DNA from: Gardnerella swidsinskii
GTDB taxonomy: Bacteria > Actinomycetota > Actinomycetes > Actinomycetales > Bifidobacteriaceae
NCBI RefSeq assembly: GCF_003397705.1
Contig: NZ_QJVB01000003.1
Span: forward strand, 1 to 64,000
Direction: 5' to 3'
DNA length: 64,000 bases
Made by a program: the position numbers and the translations under genes. Of the stretch, positions 17,488 through 25,681 are shown piece after piece. Below the pieces are notes generated by a model. The model was not told where the DNA came from and made no database searches. It worked only from the letters and a program-made list of their open reading frames with translations. Positions within the stretch are counted from its first letter, which is position 1, and each line of letters opens with the position of its first letter.

Positions 17488-18573
17488 ATGATGGTGATTT
17501 ATAAACCTTTTACTACTATCAGACAACAAATAGAATTACTTAAGTCTAGAGGAGTAGTGTTTCCTGATGAGATTAAAGCTATGGAAATACTTGAAAGAGA
17601 AGGTTACTATAGCGTTGTAAATGGATATAAAAATCCATTTCTTGAGTCAAAAAATTCGAATAAATATGTTCAAGGAGCAAAGTTTGAACAAATTTATTAT
17701 CTTTTTAAATTTGATCGTGAACTTCGCAGTATTATCTTTGCGGCTACAACTAGAGCAGAAGCATTGTTAAGGTCATCATGTTCATATTGCTTTAGCCAAA
17801 TGCACGGTAATGAAGTTAATGCTTACCTTAATGAAACTAACTATGAAGATCCAAAGGAATCAGGTGGTTTAATTAAAGCATTTAATCGAATTATAGAAAA
17901 TAATAAGTCAAATAATCAAAAATTAAATATAGGAAAAGAGTACATACGACATTGTATCAATAATCACGATGGGCAAGTTCCATTATGGGTTTTATCTAAT
18001 GATTTGACTTTCGGACAGATGTTCTGGTTTTACAAAGCGCAAACTAAATGCGTGAGAGGTTTAGTTGCTAAAAAATATACTGAACTTTATAATTCTTCAC
18101 ACTGTTCTCAAAAAGATATTACGTCAATAAAAATTGATTCTATTTATAGAAGAATTAAAGAGTTCAGAAATATTTGTGCGCATGATGAACGTTTGTATTG
18201 TGCTAGACCGCATAGTGATAATGCAACAGTCTTTCAGCTTATTAAAGATTTCGACATATTATTAGAAACTAGCTATTATCTAGAGTTTTTAGAGAAGATT
18301 GAAAAATTACTTGTTGCGCTTTGCGATAAAGTTCCAAATTGCTCTAAAAATGTTATTGAATGCATTGGAATGTCTAGTATTGATGAATTTTATGATTGGA
18401 AAAATAAAATTAAAGAAAATATTATCTTGAATAGTAACTTGTCTGTTCCAAACGAGGCAACGCTTAAGGCTATGAATCACGCTAATCAAATTATGAATGG
18501 CAAAATTTCTGACGATGGCATTGCTTTTAGCAATGCTAATGAAGCTAAGGCATTTTTGGATAATATGTCATGA
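17488..18573 (+). CDS. Abi_2/AbiF-family HEPN protein, abortive infection
   Basis: 361 aa. The N-terminal half carries the Abi_2 pattern: IRQQIELLKSRG, then YYSVVNGYKNPF, then FDRELRSIIF and ALLRSSCSY. The HEPN RNase motif RNICAH is at Arg227-His232, followed by DERLY. ATG 17488 or 17491 is the likely start, with G-rich sequence (GGGGG at 17473) upstream. The coding strand is very A+T-rich compared with ileS and xseA. It lies between tRNA-Arg and the ileS leader, preceded by two promoters and a two-hairpin RNA. The family is known for phage-triggered growth arrest; HEPN toxins of this type are thought to cleave RNA and be held in check by an RNA partner. Here that arrangement is inferred from layout. 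Confidence 0.85.
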   Translation: MMVIYKPFTTIRQQIELLKSRGVVFPDEIKAMEILEREGYYSVVNGYKNPFLESKNSNKYVQGAKFEQIYYLFKFDRELRSIIFAATTRAEALLRSSCSYCFSQMHGNEVNAYLNETNYEDPKESGGLIKAFNRIIENNKSNNQKLNIGKEYIRHCINNHDGQVPLWVLSNDLTFGQMFWFYKAQTKCVRGLVAKKYTELYNSSHCSQKDITSIKIDSIYRRIKEFRNICAHDERLYCARPHSDNATVFQLIKDFDILLETSYYLEFLEKIEKLLVALCDKVPNCSKNVIECIGMSSIDEFYDWKNKIKENIILNSNLSVPNEATLKAMNHANQIMNGKISDDGIAFSNANEAKAFLDNMS

Positions 18574-18654
18574 AAATGTCATGAAAATTATTCGCGAGTC
18601 GCGAAATTATTCCTAATGTTAGGGGATAGTGTTAGATTATTTCTAACTTAAGCG

Positions 18655-18919
18655 ATGATCCGTTATCGGCGGGGAGTTTTCGGAAGAACGGCGAGGATTC
18701 GTAAGGTTTTCGCTTATTAGAACCGACGGGGTTGGCCCGCACAGCCAAACACGAGAGGCTATGGGAATAGTTCGATTGCGTTGCATATTTGTGTTACGCA
18801 CTTGCGTTATGCATTGCGATACACGTTACGTAATCATCTTATAGCAAGCGAGGTGGTACCGCGGCAGTAACTGTCGTCCTCGCAGGGAAATATTCACCCT
18901 GTTGAGCGAGGAGAGCACA
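18655..18919 (+). promoter_or_regulatory. T-box riboswitch, isoleucine, translational type
   Basis: The leader opens with a compact Stem I. An ATC isoleucine specifier is likely at 18665-18667 (GTTATCGGCGGGGAG), and GGAAGAACGG lies downstream. The T-box sequence TGGTACCGCG is at 18854-18863 and would pair with uncharged tRNA-Ile. GCGAGG (18848-18853) pairs with CCTCGC (18878-18883) in the ON state. The same strand, TCCTCGC (18877-18883), is fully complementary to GCGAGGA (18906-18912), which contains the ileS Shine-Dalgarno, forming the OFF sequestrator. This is the actinobacterial ileS design. Just before it (18574-18654) lie two short palindromes and no clear promoter. Confidence 0.93.
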
Positions 18920-21900
18920 GTGAGCGAATCCACTAATCCAGCAGCAAACGCGTCCGAAAATACGTCCGCAAATCACGTATACCCAAAGGTAAGTGTTTCA
19001 GCATCAACGCAAGAAAACTCCGGCGCGCAAGTTGCACCAAATCCTTCCTTCCCAAAGCTTGAAGAATCAGTTCTCCAATACTGGGATGCAAACAACACTT
19101 TCCGCAAGTCAATCGAATACCGTCCGTCCGGCAAGGGTAGTCAAAACGAGTTCGTGTTCTTCGACGGACCTCCATTCGCAAACGGTCTTCCTCACTACGG
19201 CCACCTGCTCACAGGCTACGCAAAAGACGTCGTTCCGCGCTATCAGACTATGCGCGGTCGCAAAGTAAACCGCGTTTTTGGTTGGGATACTCACGGTCTT
19301 CCTGCAGAGTTGGAAGCGCAGAAGGAACTCGGCATCGAGTCGGTTGAGCAAATCGAAAAAATGGGCATCGCAAAGTTTAACGATGCTTGCCGTGCCAGCG
19401 TTTTGAAGTACACAAACGAGTGGCAAAACTACGTGCATCGTCAGGCTCGCTGGGTTGATTTCGAGCGCGGTTACAAAACGCTGAACATTCCATACATGGA
19501 ATCCGTAATGTGGGCTTTTAAGCAGCTTTATGATAAGGGCTTGGCTTACAAGGGTTACCGCGTGCTTCCGTACTGCCCGAAGGACCAAACTCCACTTTCA
19601 GCCCACGAGCTTCGCATGGACGCGGATGTGTACCAGAATCGTCAGGATACTACCGTTTCCGTTGCCGTTAAGCTTCGCGACGAAGCCGACGCTTACGCAG
19701 TATTCTGGACCACTACTCCTTGGACTGTGCCAACCAATTTCGCAATCGTAGTTGGCGCAGACATCGACTACGTGGAAGTTCGCCCAACTGAAGGCAAGTT
19801 CGCAGGTAAAAAGTTCTACATCGGTAAGCCTTTGCTCGGCTCCTACACTAAGGAACTTGGCGAAAATTACGAAGTTGTGCGCGAACTTAAGGGTGCTGAG
19901 ATGGCTGGTTGGCGCTACTACCCAGTGTTCCCATACTTTGCAAGCGATTCTGCGCTCGCAGAGGGTGGCACTCCTGGTCCTAACGCTTTTACGATTTTCA
20001 CTGCAGATTATGTTGACACCGCTGAAGGTACTGGTCTCGTTCACCAGGCTCCTTACGGCGAGGACGATATGAACACGCTTAACGCGCACGAAATTCGCAG
20101 CGTTGACGTGCTCGACGCAGGTTGCAAGTTTACAAGCGACTGCCCAGATTACGAAGGCTTGTACGTTTTCGACGCGAACTTGCCAATTTTGCGTAACTTG
20201 CGTGCAGGAGACGGTCCGCTTGCTCAAATGCCGGAAGATCAGCGCGCGTTGTTATTCCAAGAAAAAAGCTACGTGCACAGCTATCCTCATTGCTGGCGTT
20301 GCGCAACTCCGCTTATTTATAAGCCTGTTTCTAGCTGGTTTGTGTCTGTTACGAAGATTAAGAAGCGCTTGCTTGAGCTTAATCAGGAGATTAATTGGAT
20401 TCCTGGAAACGTTAAGGACGGCCAGTTTGGTAAGTGGCTTTCTAACGCGCGTGACTGGTCGATTAGCCGTAACCGCTTCTGGGGTTCGCCAATTCCAGTG
20501 TGGGTGAGTGACGATCCAAAGTATCCTCGTGTAGACGTGTACGGTTCGTTGGAAGAGCTTAAGGCTGATTTTGGCGACTATCCGCGCGATGACGACGGCA
20601 ATGTGAATATGCACCGCCCGTATATCGATCGCCTTACTCGTCCAAATCCAGACGATCCTACTGGAAAGTCGCAAATGCATCGTATTACGGATGTTCTCGA
20701 CTGTTGGTTTGAGTCTGGTTCCATGCCTTTCGCGCAGTTCCATTATCCGTTTGAAAATAAGGAATTCTTCGAAGAGCACTTCCCATGCGACTACATCGTT
20801 GAATATATTGGTCAGACTCGTGGCTGGTTCTACACGCTTCACATTATGGCTACGGCTCTATTCGACCGCCCAGCTTATAAGAACGTGATTTGCCACGGCA
20901 TCGTGCTTGGTTCCGACGGCCAGAAGATGAGTAAGCATTTGCGCAATTACCCGGATGTGAACGGCGTTTTCAACGAGTACGGCTCGGACGCAATGCGCTG
21001 GTTCCTCATGTCTTCGCCAATTTTGCGCGGTGGCAATTTGATTGTGACTGCAGACGGCATTAGGGATACGGTTCGTCAGGTTATGCTTCCAGTTTGGAGC
21101 TCGTACTACTTCTTCACTTTGTATGCGAATGCTGCAAACGGTGGTAAGGGTTATGACGCTCGTCGCCTTCGCGCGGATGAGGTTGCAGGACTTTGCAACA
21201 TGGATCGTTATTTGCTTGCTCGCACGCGTTTGCTTGTTGAGCGCGTAGAAAAGTGCTTGAACGAGTTTGCGATTAGCGATGCTTGCGCAGCAGTTGGCGA
21301 TTTTATTGACGTGCTTACGAATTGGTATATTCGCGGCAGTCGTGACCGCTTCTGGAATGAAGACGAGACTGCTTTCAACACGCTTTACACTGTGTTGGAA
21401 GTGTTCATGCGCACGATTGCTCCTCTTGCTCCTATGGAAGCTGAGGCTGTGTGGCGCGGTCTTACCGGCGGCGAATCCGTGCATTTGGCTGATTGGCCTT
21501 ATTTGGTGGAGCCTGAAACTCTTTCAGACGGTGAGAAGAACCCTAAGGCTGGAACAGTCACTGAGCTTGGTGCTGTTCTTGCTCATGACGATGCTTTGGT
21601 TGCTGCTATGGATAAGGTTCGCGAGGTTGTGTCTTCTGCGCTTTCGTTGCGTAAGGCGGAACAGTTGCGCGTACGCCAGCCATTGGCAAACTTGACGGTT
21701 GTTGCAGAAAATACTGCTGCTGTTGAGCCTTACGAGCAGGTTCTTGAGCGCGAGCTTAACGTGAAGAATGTTACATTCTGCACTTTGGAAGACGCAAGCA
21801 ACCACGGTTTGAAGATTGTTCACGAGCTTAAGGTGAATGCGCGCGCGGCTGGTCCTCGTTTGGGTAAGCAGGTGCAGTTTGCTATTAAGTCTTCTAAGAG

Positions 21901-22330
21901 TGGCGATTGGCGAGTTGACGAGTCTGGCGCTCCTGTTGTTCAGACTCCAAACGGCGAAGTTGCGCTTGTTGAGGGCGAGTATGAGCTTGTAAATCGCGTT
22001 GAGTCTTCGGATGCTCAAGCGGCTGCGAATACTGCTTCTGCTGCAATGCCAACTGGCGGTTTCGTTATGCTCGACACTGCTTTGACTAGCGATTTGCTTG
22101 CTGAAGGTTACGCTCGCGACGCTATTCGCGCTGTTCAGGATGCCCGTAAGGAGAACGGTTTGGATATTAGTGACCGAATCGCTTTGACTTTGAGCGTGCC
22201 AGCTTCGGACGTTGTTAAAGTTGAGCAGTTCCGCGATTTGATTGCGGAGGAGACTTTGGCTACGAGCTTCGAGGTTGTTGAGGCTGATTCTAGCGCAACT
22301 GAGCTTAGCGTAACTCTTAAGCGTGCGTAA
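18920..22330 (+). CDS. ileS: Isoleucyl-tRNA synthetase
   Basis: 1136 aa, charging tRNA-Ile. The GTG at 18920 is chosen because GAGGAG (18908-18913), the element sequestered by the T-box, is correctly placed; the TTG at 18902 would overlap that element. Class I signatures are FDGPPFANGLPHYGH (HIGH region) and KMSKHLRN (KMSKS). The CP1 editing domain includes WTTTPWTVPTNF, and the C-terminal anticodon-binding part includes ITNW-like DVLTNWYIRGSRDRFW. The long, eukaryal-like type is usual in actinobacteria. The Ser/Asn-rich first 40 residues are a loose extension. A strong terminator follows. Confidence 0.97.
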   Translation: MSESTNPAANASENTSANHVYPKVSVSASTQENSGAQVAPNPSFPKLEESVLQYWDANNTFRKSIEYRPSGKGSQNEFVFFDGPPFANGLPHYGHLLTGYAKDVVPRYQTMRGRKVNRVFGWDTHGLPAELEAQKELGIESVEQIEKMGIAKFNDACRASVLKYTNEWQNYVHRQARWVDFERGYKTLNIPYMESVMWAFKQLYDKGLAYKGYRVLPYCPKDQTPLSAHELRMDADVYQNRQDTTVSVAVKLRDEADAYAVFWTTTPWTVPTNFAIVVGADIDYVEVRPTEGKFAGKKFYIGKPLLGSYTKELGENYEVVRELKGAEMAGWRYYPVFPYFASDSALAEGGTPGPNAFTIFTADYVDTAEGTGLVHQAPYGEDDMNTLNAHEIRSVDVLDAGCKFTSDCPDYEGLYVFDANLPILRNLRAGDGPLAQMPEDQRALLFQEKSYVHSYPHCWRCATPLIYKPVSSWFVSVTKIKKRLLELNQEINWIPGNVKDGQFGKWLSNARDWSISRNRFWGSPIPVWVSDDPKYPRVDVYGSLEELKADFGDYPRDDDGNVNMHRPYIDRLTRPNPDDPTGKSQMHRITDVLDCWFESGSMPFAQFHYPFENKEFFEEHFPCDYIVEYIGQTRGWFYTLHIMATALFDRPAYKNVICHGIVLGSDGQKMSKHLRNYPDVNGVFNEYGSDAMRWFLMSSPILRGGNLIVTADGIRDTVRQVMLPVWSSYYFFTLYANAANGGKGYDARRLRADEVAGLCNMDRYLLARTRLLVERVEKCLNEFAISDACAAVGDFIDVLTNWYIRGSRDRFWNEDETAFNTLYTVLEVFMRTIAPLAPMEAEAVWRGLTGGESVHLADWPYLVEPETLSDGEKNPKAGTVTELGAVLAHDDALVAAMDKVREVVSSALSLRKAEQLRVRQPLANLTVVAENTAAVEPYEQVLERELNVKNVTFCTLEDASNHGLKIVHELKVNARAAGPRLGKQVQFAIKSSKSGDWRVDESGAPVVQTPNGEVALVEGEYELVNRVESSDAQAAANTASAAMPTGGFVMLDTALTSDLLAEGYARDAIRAVQDARKENGLDISDRIALTLSVPASDVVKVEQFRDLIAEETLATSFEVVEADSSATELSVTLKRA

Positions 22331-22354
22331 AACACAACTAACAGCTAATTAACT

Positions 22355-22405
22355 AAACAAAACGTGCCGGTGTATTTCAATACGTCGGCACGTTTTGTTT
22401 TACTT
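22355..22405 (+). terminator. Terminator of ileS
   Basis: AAACAAAACGTGCCG (22355-22369) pairs with CGGCACGTTTTGTTT (22386-22400), with a smaller helix inside (GTATT/AATAC). It may work in both directions, since brnTA converges on it. Confidence 0.9.
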
Positions 22406-22419
22406 CTAGTTTTATTTGA

Positions 22420-22623
22420 CTACCGTGTTGTAGCTACTCTAAAGAATTTCATTATTCTCAATATCCATCCAGGCATAATAAAAGTGACGTGCTTTTGTTC
22501 GTTCGAGTGGTTCTCTATAATTGGATGCTCCAAATCAAAGTACTCAAGTACGTCTTCGCCGTTATCGAATTTTCTATCAATTTCTTTTCCGCTTATCTCT
22601 TTACTTTTTGTGGTGTTTTTCAT
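22420..22623 (-). CDS. brnA: BrnA-like antitoxin, short
   Basis: 67 aa. The sequence FDNGEDVLEYFDLEHP is the typical N-terminal part of BrnA antitoxins, which neutralise BrnT and repress their own promoter through a C-terminal CopG-type ribbon-helix-helix. Here the protein ends at ILRIMKFFRVATTR, without the usual second helix and SRQSLIK-like ending, so the DNA-binding domain looks incomplete. Its start lies inside brnT (a 23-nt overlap), the normal toxin-first order. The ending may reflect a frameshift. The family call is moderate. Confidence 0.65.
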   Translation of the reverse strand: MKNTTKSKEISGKEIDRKFDNGEDVLEYFDLEHPIIENHSNEQKHVTFIMPGWILRIMKFFRVATTR

Positions 22624-22876
22624 AATATTGTTCCTCCTTCTTTCGTGATCTTCTTACAGAAATAATACGAATTCGATTATTTCTTTTTGTTATTACTGCA
22701 GTCCAATGTTTGCTGTCTATCTTTCCAAAAACTAAGTAGCGAGAGTCATCATTGCCTGAATTTTTGGATTTGATTTCAGTTATTTCATTATTCCAAAGTA
22801 TTTGAGCTTTTTTGAAACTGATACCATGTTTAGCTAAATTTTTTAAGCTCTTTGCAGGATCGTATTCAAAATTCAT
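22601..22876 (-). CDS. brnT: BrnT-family ribonuclease toxin
   Basis: 91 aa from the ATG at 22876 (AGAAGG 5 nt upstream; the GTG at 22882 is an alternative). FEYDPAKSLKNLAKHGISF is the BrnT N-terminal signature. The ending RIISVRRSRKKEE matches the family's RIISARRA-x-(K/R)-E ending. BrnT is a RelE-fold toxin that inhibits translation by cutting RNA. Translationally coupled to the antitoxin-like gene, on the strand opposite ileS. Whether the pair is active is uncertain because of the short partner. Confidence 0.82.
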   Translation of the reverse strand: MNFEYDPAKSLKNLAKHGISFKKAQILWNNEITEIKSKNSGNDDSRYLVFGKIDSKHWTAVITKRNNRIRIISVRRSRKKEEQYYEKHHKK

Positions 22877-23024
22877 ACTCACCTTCTATCGTCTATTTTA
22901 ACGTAAAATAGCATCAATTGAAACTATTTTTAATGATTGTTGTTTTGTATTAAGTATCGTAAATGCTTTAAGTCGGCTTTCCTAGATTTTTTACGCATTG
23001 TGGTTAAAGGCTATTTATAAAAGC

Positions 23025-23245
23025 GCGCTACCGCATTGAGCTTGCTTGAAGCGCACAATGCAGCTTCAAGCAAGGGCAATTAATTAACATTTTTTGGATT
23101 GTTGGTCGTCAGATTACGCTTTCTTAAGAGAATAAAGAAAGCGTAATCGAGTGCGCGCCGACGCTGAAAGCACACTGTGCTTTCAGCATTGAGTCGGCGC
23201 TACCGCATTGGGTCGCTTTTCGCGCTACGCTTAATCGAAAAGCGA
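23025..23245. repeat. Array of four long palindromes with a repeated 14-bp spacer motif
   Basis: The perfect arms are: A 23041-23052/23063-23074; B 23112-23125/23135-23148; C 23163-23173/23177-23187, extended by 23155-23162/23193-23200; D 23213-23222/23236-23245. GCGCTACCGCATTG precedes A (23025-23038) and D (23197-23210). The arms differ in sequence, so this is not a tandem repeat or CRISPR array. The rest of 22883-23385 holds no gene. Confidence 0.85.
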
Positions 23246-23297
23246 GTCAATGTGACACCCCGTTTTCTATGGGTTCCTATAGTGTCGATAAGACAAC

Positions 23298-23353
23298 AAT
23301 ACAAATTTTTACTCGATTTGTATTTTGCGTTAATTTATATTGCATGATATTCA
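23298..23353 (+). promoter_or_regulatory. Palindrome and candidate promoter of the peptide ABC operon
   Basis: AATACAAAT (23298-23306) pairs with ATTTGTATT (23316-23324). It is immediately followed by TTGCGT (23325-23330), a 17-nt spacer and TATTCA (23348-23353). The palindrome abutting the -35 box could be an operator. Confidence 0.4.
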
Positions 23354-23385
23354 AAAAGAAAGTGCAGGTGACGAAATGAGTAAAG

Positions 23386-24315
23386 ATGAGAAGGGTCGGT
23401 GTATTTCGTTCACGCTATAAGCGTGATTCATCTAGCGTCACCGTTCCTACTGGAAATAATTCTGGCATTATTATCGGAAGTATAATTATTGCAATTTTCG
23501 TGATTTTGGCAATTTTTGCCGATGCTTTTACTGCAATCACTGGCAATAATCCTTATGATGAGCATCCAGAATATTTAGATTTTAATTCTGTTCCAACAGG
23601 TTTTGGTGGCATTAATTTCCAGCATTGGTTTGGTGTTACGCCACTTCGTGGTCTTGATATTTTTGCAATTGTGGCTCATGGCGCGCGCGTATCTCTTGGA
23701 ATTGGCGTCGCTTCTACCATAATATCGCTATTTCTTGGCATCGTAATCGGCATGATTGCAGGGTATTTCAGTGGTTTTGCAGATGCTTTGCTTTCGCGCA
23801 CAATGGACGTGTTCTTCGGTTTCCCGTTCCTGATTTTTGCGATTGCTTTGTCTGCTGTTGTGCCGCAAGATTTTCCGCGTCCGCTTCTACTAATACTTGT
23901 TTTAGGATTTTTTGGTTGGCCAAGTATTGCGCGTTTAGTTCGCGCTCAAACTCTTACGCTTAAATCTCGCAATTTTGCAGTTGCATCTCGCGTAATGGGA
24001 GCCGGTACGTGGCATGTTCTTCGTGAACAAATAATGCCAAATATGATGCCGTTGTTGTTTGTGAATGTAACGTTCCTTATTCCTGGACGAATTGGAGCTG
24101 AAGCTGCGTTGTCTTTCCTTGGCGTTGGTATGAATCCGCCTTCGCCTTCGTGGGGTCGCGCTATTGCGGAAGCTGTGCAGTGGGTTTTAGTTGACCCATG
24201 GTATTTACTTTTCCCTGGAACTGCACTGTTCTTGCTAACTTTCGGTTTTAATCTTGTTGGTGACGGTTTGACCAGTGCTCTTCAGCCTCGCGCTAAAAAG
24301 GCGGCGACGGCATGA
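23386..24315 (+). CDS. Peptide ABC transporter permease (DppC/OppC-like)
   Basis: 309 aa inner-membrane permease. There is an N-terminal helix (IIIGSIIIAIFVILAIFADAF) and a PTPLRGLDIF-like loop (GVTPLRGLDIFAIV), then the BPD_transp_1 domain with the EAA loop at AASRVMGAGTWHVLREQIMPN and the end GFNLVGDGL. It forms the heterodimeric channel with the next gene, which it overlaps by 4 nt (ATGA). The start is odd: a better-placed ATG at 23376 reads in another frame for 14 codons only, so a small frameshift at the N-terminus is possible. The first gene of a four-gene import operon. Confidence 0.9.
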   Translation: MRRVGVFRSRYKRDSSSVTVPTGNNSGIIIGSIIIAIFVILAIFADAFTAITGNNPYDEHPEYLDFNSVPTGFGGINFQHWFGVTPLRGLDIFAIVAHGARVSLGIGVASTIISLFLGIVIGMIAGYFSGFADALLSRTMDVFFGFPFLIFAIALSAVVPQDFPRPLLLILVLGFFGWPSIARLVRAQTLTLKSRNFAVASRVMGAGTWHVLREQIMPNMMPLLFVNVTFLIPGRIGAEAALSFLGVGMNPPSPSWGRAIAEAVQWVLVDPWYLLFPGTALFLLTFGFNLVGDGLTSALQPRAKKAATA

Positions 24316-25508
24316 GATATAAGGAAAATATTAGTAATAGCGATACAAAAAATAGTAATAGCAGTACGAAAAATATCAGCAATAAGCAGAATGTAAATAA
24401 TACGCAGAAGAAAAATATGCAACAAAATATTAGTAATAACAGCAATAATGAATCCGCAAAAAACTCGCGAATTATTAGCAAAACCGTAGATTTTCTTACG
24501 TTTTTAATAAAGCGTTCAGCAAGCGCGGTACTTGTTTTAACACTGATTGCAGTTGTATTATTCCTTATTTTCTTTATGCTCCCAGCGAATCCTGCGCAAC
24601 TAGCTTGCGGAAAGCCGTGCACTCCTGAGCGTTTGGCTCGAGTTTCCGCATTTATGGGCACGGACGCGCCGTGGTATGAGCAGCTTGGAAACTATATTCG
24701 TGGGATATTTTTTGGACGAGAATTTGGAACTAATTCTGCATCCTCAGGAATTTCAGCCGCTGGTGCCGCAATTATCTGCTCGTCTCCATGCTTAGGCTGG
24801 TCCTTCACGCTTAACGAACCAGTCACAGATCTTATTATGAGCCGTTTTGCTGTGACAGCTTCTTTGGCGATTGGCGCTGCATTACTTTGGGTAATTATTG
24901 GTGTAGTAACCGGAGTGATTTCTGCTTCTAAAGAAGGATCGCTTTTTGATCGTGCATTTAGAGCGCTTTCTTCAGTGGGGATTTCGTCTCCTGCTTACCT
25001 GATTGGTATGCTTGCAATACTTGCTTTTGCAGTGTATCTGCCAATTTTCCCTACAGGCGGTTATGTGAATTTTTTGGATGATCCTTTAGGTTGGCTGCAG
25101 CATTTGCTACTTCCGTGGATTGTTTTGGCACTTCTTAACGCTGCTTATTATACGCGACTTACTCGTGCTCATATGCTTGACGAGTTGCAACAGGATTATA
25201 TGCGCACTGCCTTGGCTAAGGGTATGCCGCGAACGAAAGTTATAACTCGTCACGCTCTGCCTAACGTAATGCTTCCTGTGCTAACAATGTTTGGCTTGGA
25301 TCTAGGCGGTTTGCTTGGCGGTGCTGTGATTACTGAGAGAGTTTTCTCTATGCAAGGTTTGGGTTCGCTACTTCTTGATTCTGTTAAAAATCTTGATTTG
25401 CAAGTGCTGGTTGGTGTGACGCTTTTTGCGGCTGCGCTTGTGATTGTTGCGAATCTTATTGTTGACATCTGTTATCGTTTCATCGATCCTCGTGCCGCAG
25501 TCTGTTAG
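24312..25508 (+). CDS. Peptide ABC transporter permease (DppB/OppB-like)
   Basis: 398 aa. The first 65 residues are an Asn/Ser/Lys-rich hydrophilic extension not usual in the family. Then come the typical first membrane helix, the extracellular PANPAQLACG and GTDAPWYEQLGNYIRG segments, and the BPD_transp_1 domain with YMRTALAKGMPRTKVITRHALPN as EAA loop. It ends LIVDICYRFIDPRA. Translationally coupled to the preceding permease. Confidence 0.92.
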   Translation: MRYKENISNSDTKNSNSSTKNISNKQNVNNTQKKNMQQNISNNSNNESAKNSRIISKTVDFLTFLIKRSASAVLVLTLIAVVLFLIFFMLPANPAQLACGKPCTPERLARVSAFMGTDAPWYEQLGNYIRGIFFGREFGTNSASSGISAAGAAIICSSPCLGWSFTLNEPVTDLIMSRFAVTASLAIGAALLWVIIGVVTGVISASKEGSLFDRAFRALSSVGISSPAYLIGMLAILAFAVYLPIFPTGGYVNFLDDPLGWLQHLLLPWIVLALLNAAYYTRLTRAHMLDELQQDYMRTALAKGMPRTKVITRHALPNVMLPVLTMFGLDLGGLLGGAVITERVFSMQGLGSLLLDSVKNLDLQVLVGVTLFAAALVIVANLIVDICYRFIDPRAAVC

Positions 25509-25530
25509 TGCCTTTCGAGTGAAATTGTTA

Positions 25531-25592
25531 GTGGGCGAGGACTAAACGCTTGCGTTTGCTTGATGCTGCTCGTGTCAGCTCGCTCACTTTTT
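25531..25592 (+). terminator. Terminator or attenuator between the permeases and the binding protein
   Basis: GTGGGCGAG (25531-25539) pairs imperfectly with CTCGCTCAC (25579-25587), followed by TTTTTC. It may lower read-through from the permeases. No other feature is seen in the 173-nt gap. Confidence 0.45.
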
Positions 25593-25681
25593 CTCAAGTT
25601 CAAAAATGTTAAATAGCTTATGCGCGAGTTTTAAAGAATTAAATTTTAAATAGAAAAGATTAAAGAAATAAGGGGATTATT

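Noticed and set aside
17216-18660. Integrated element using tRNA-Arg as attachment site
   Set aside because: No duplicated tRNA 3' end and no integrase were seen around the Abi gene.
19598-20842. Long minus-strand open frames opposite ileS
   Set aside because: Shadows of ileS; the product sequences are cysteine- and histidine-rich nonsense without motifs.
23025-23245. CRISPR array
   Set aside because: The palindromes have different arms and irregular spacing, and no cas gene is present.
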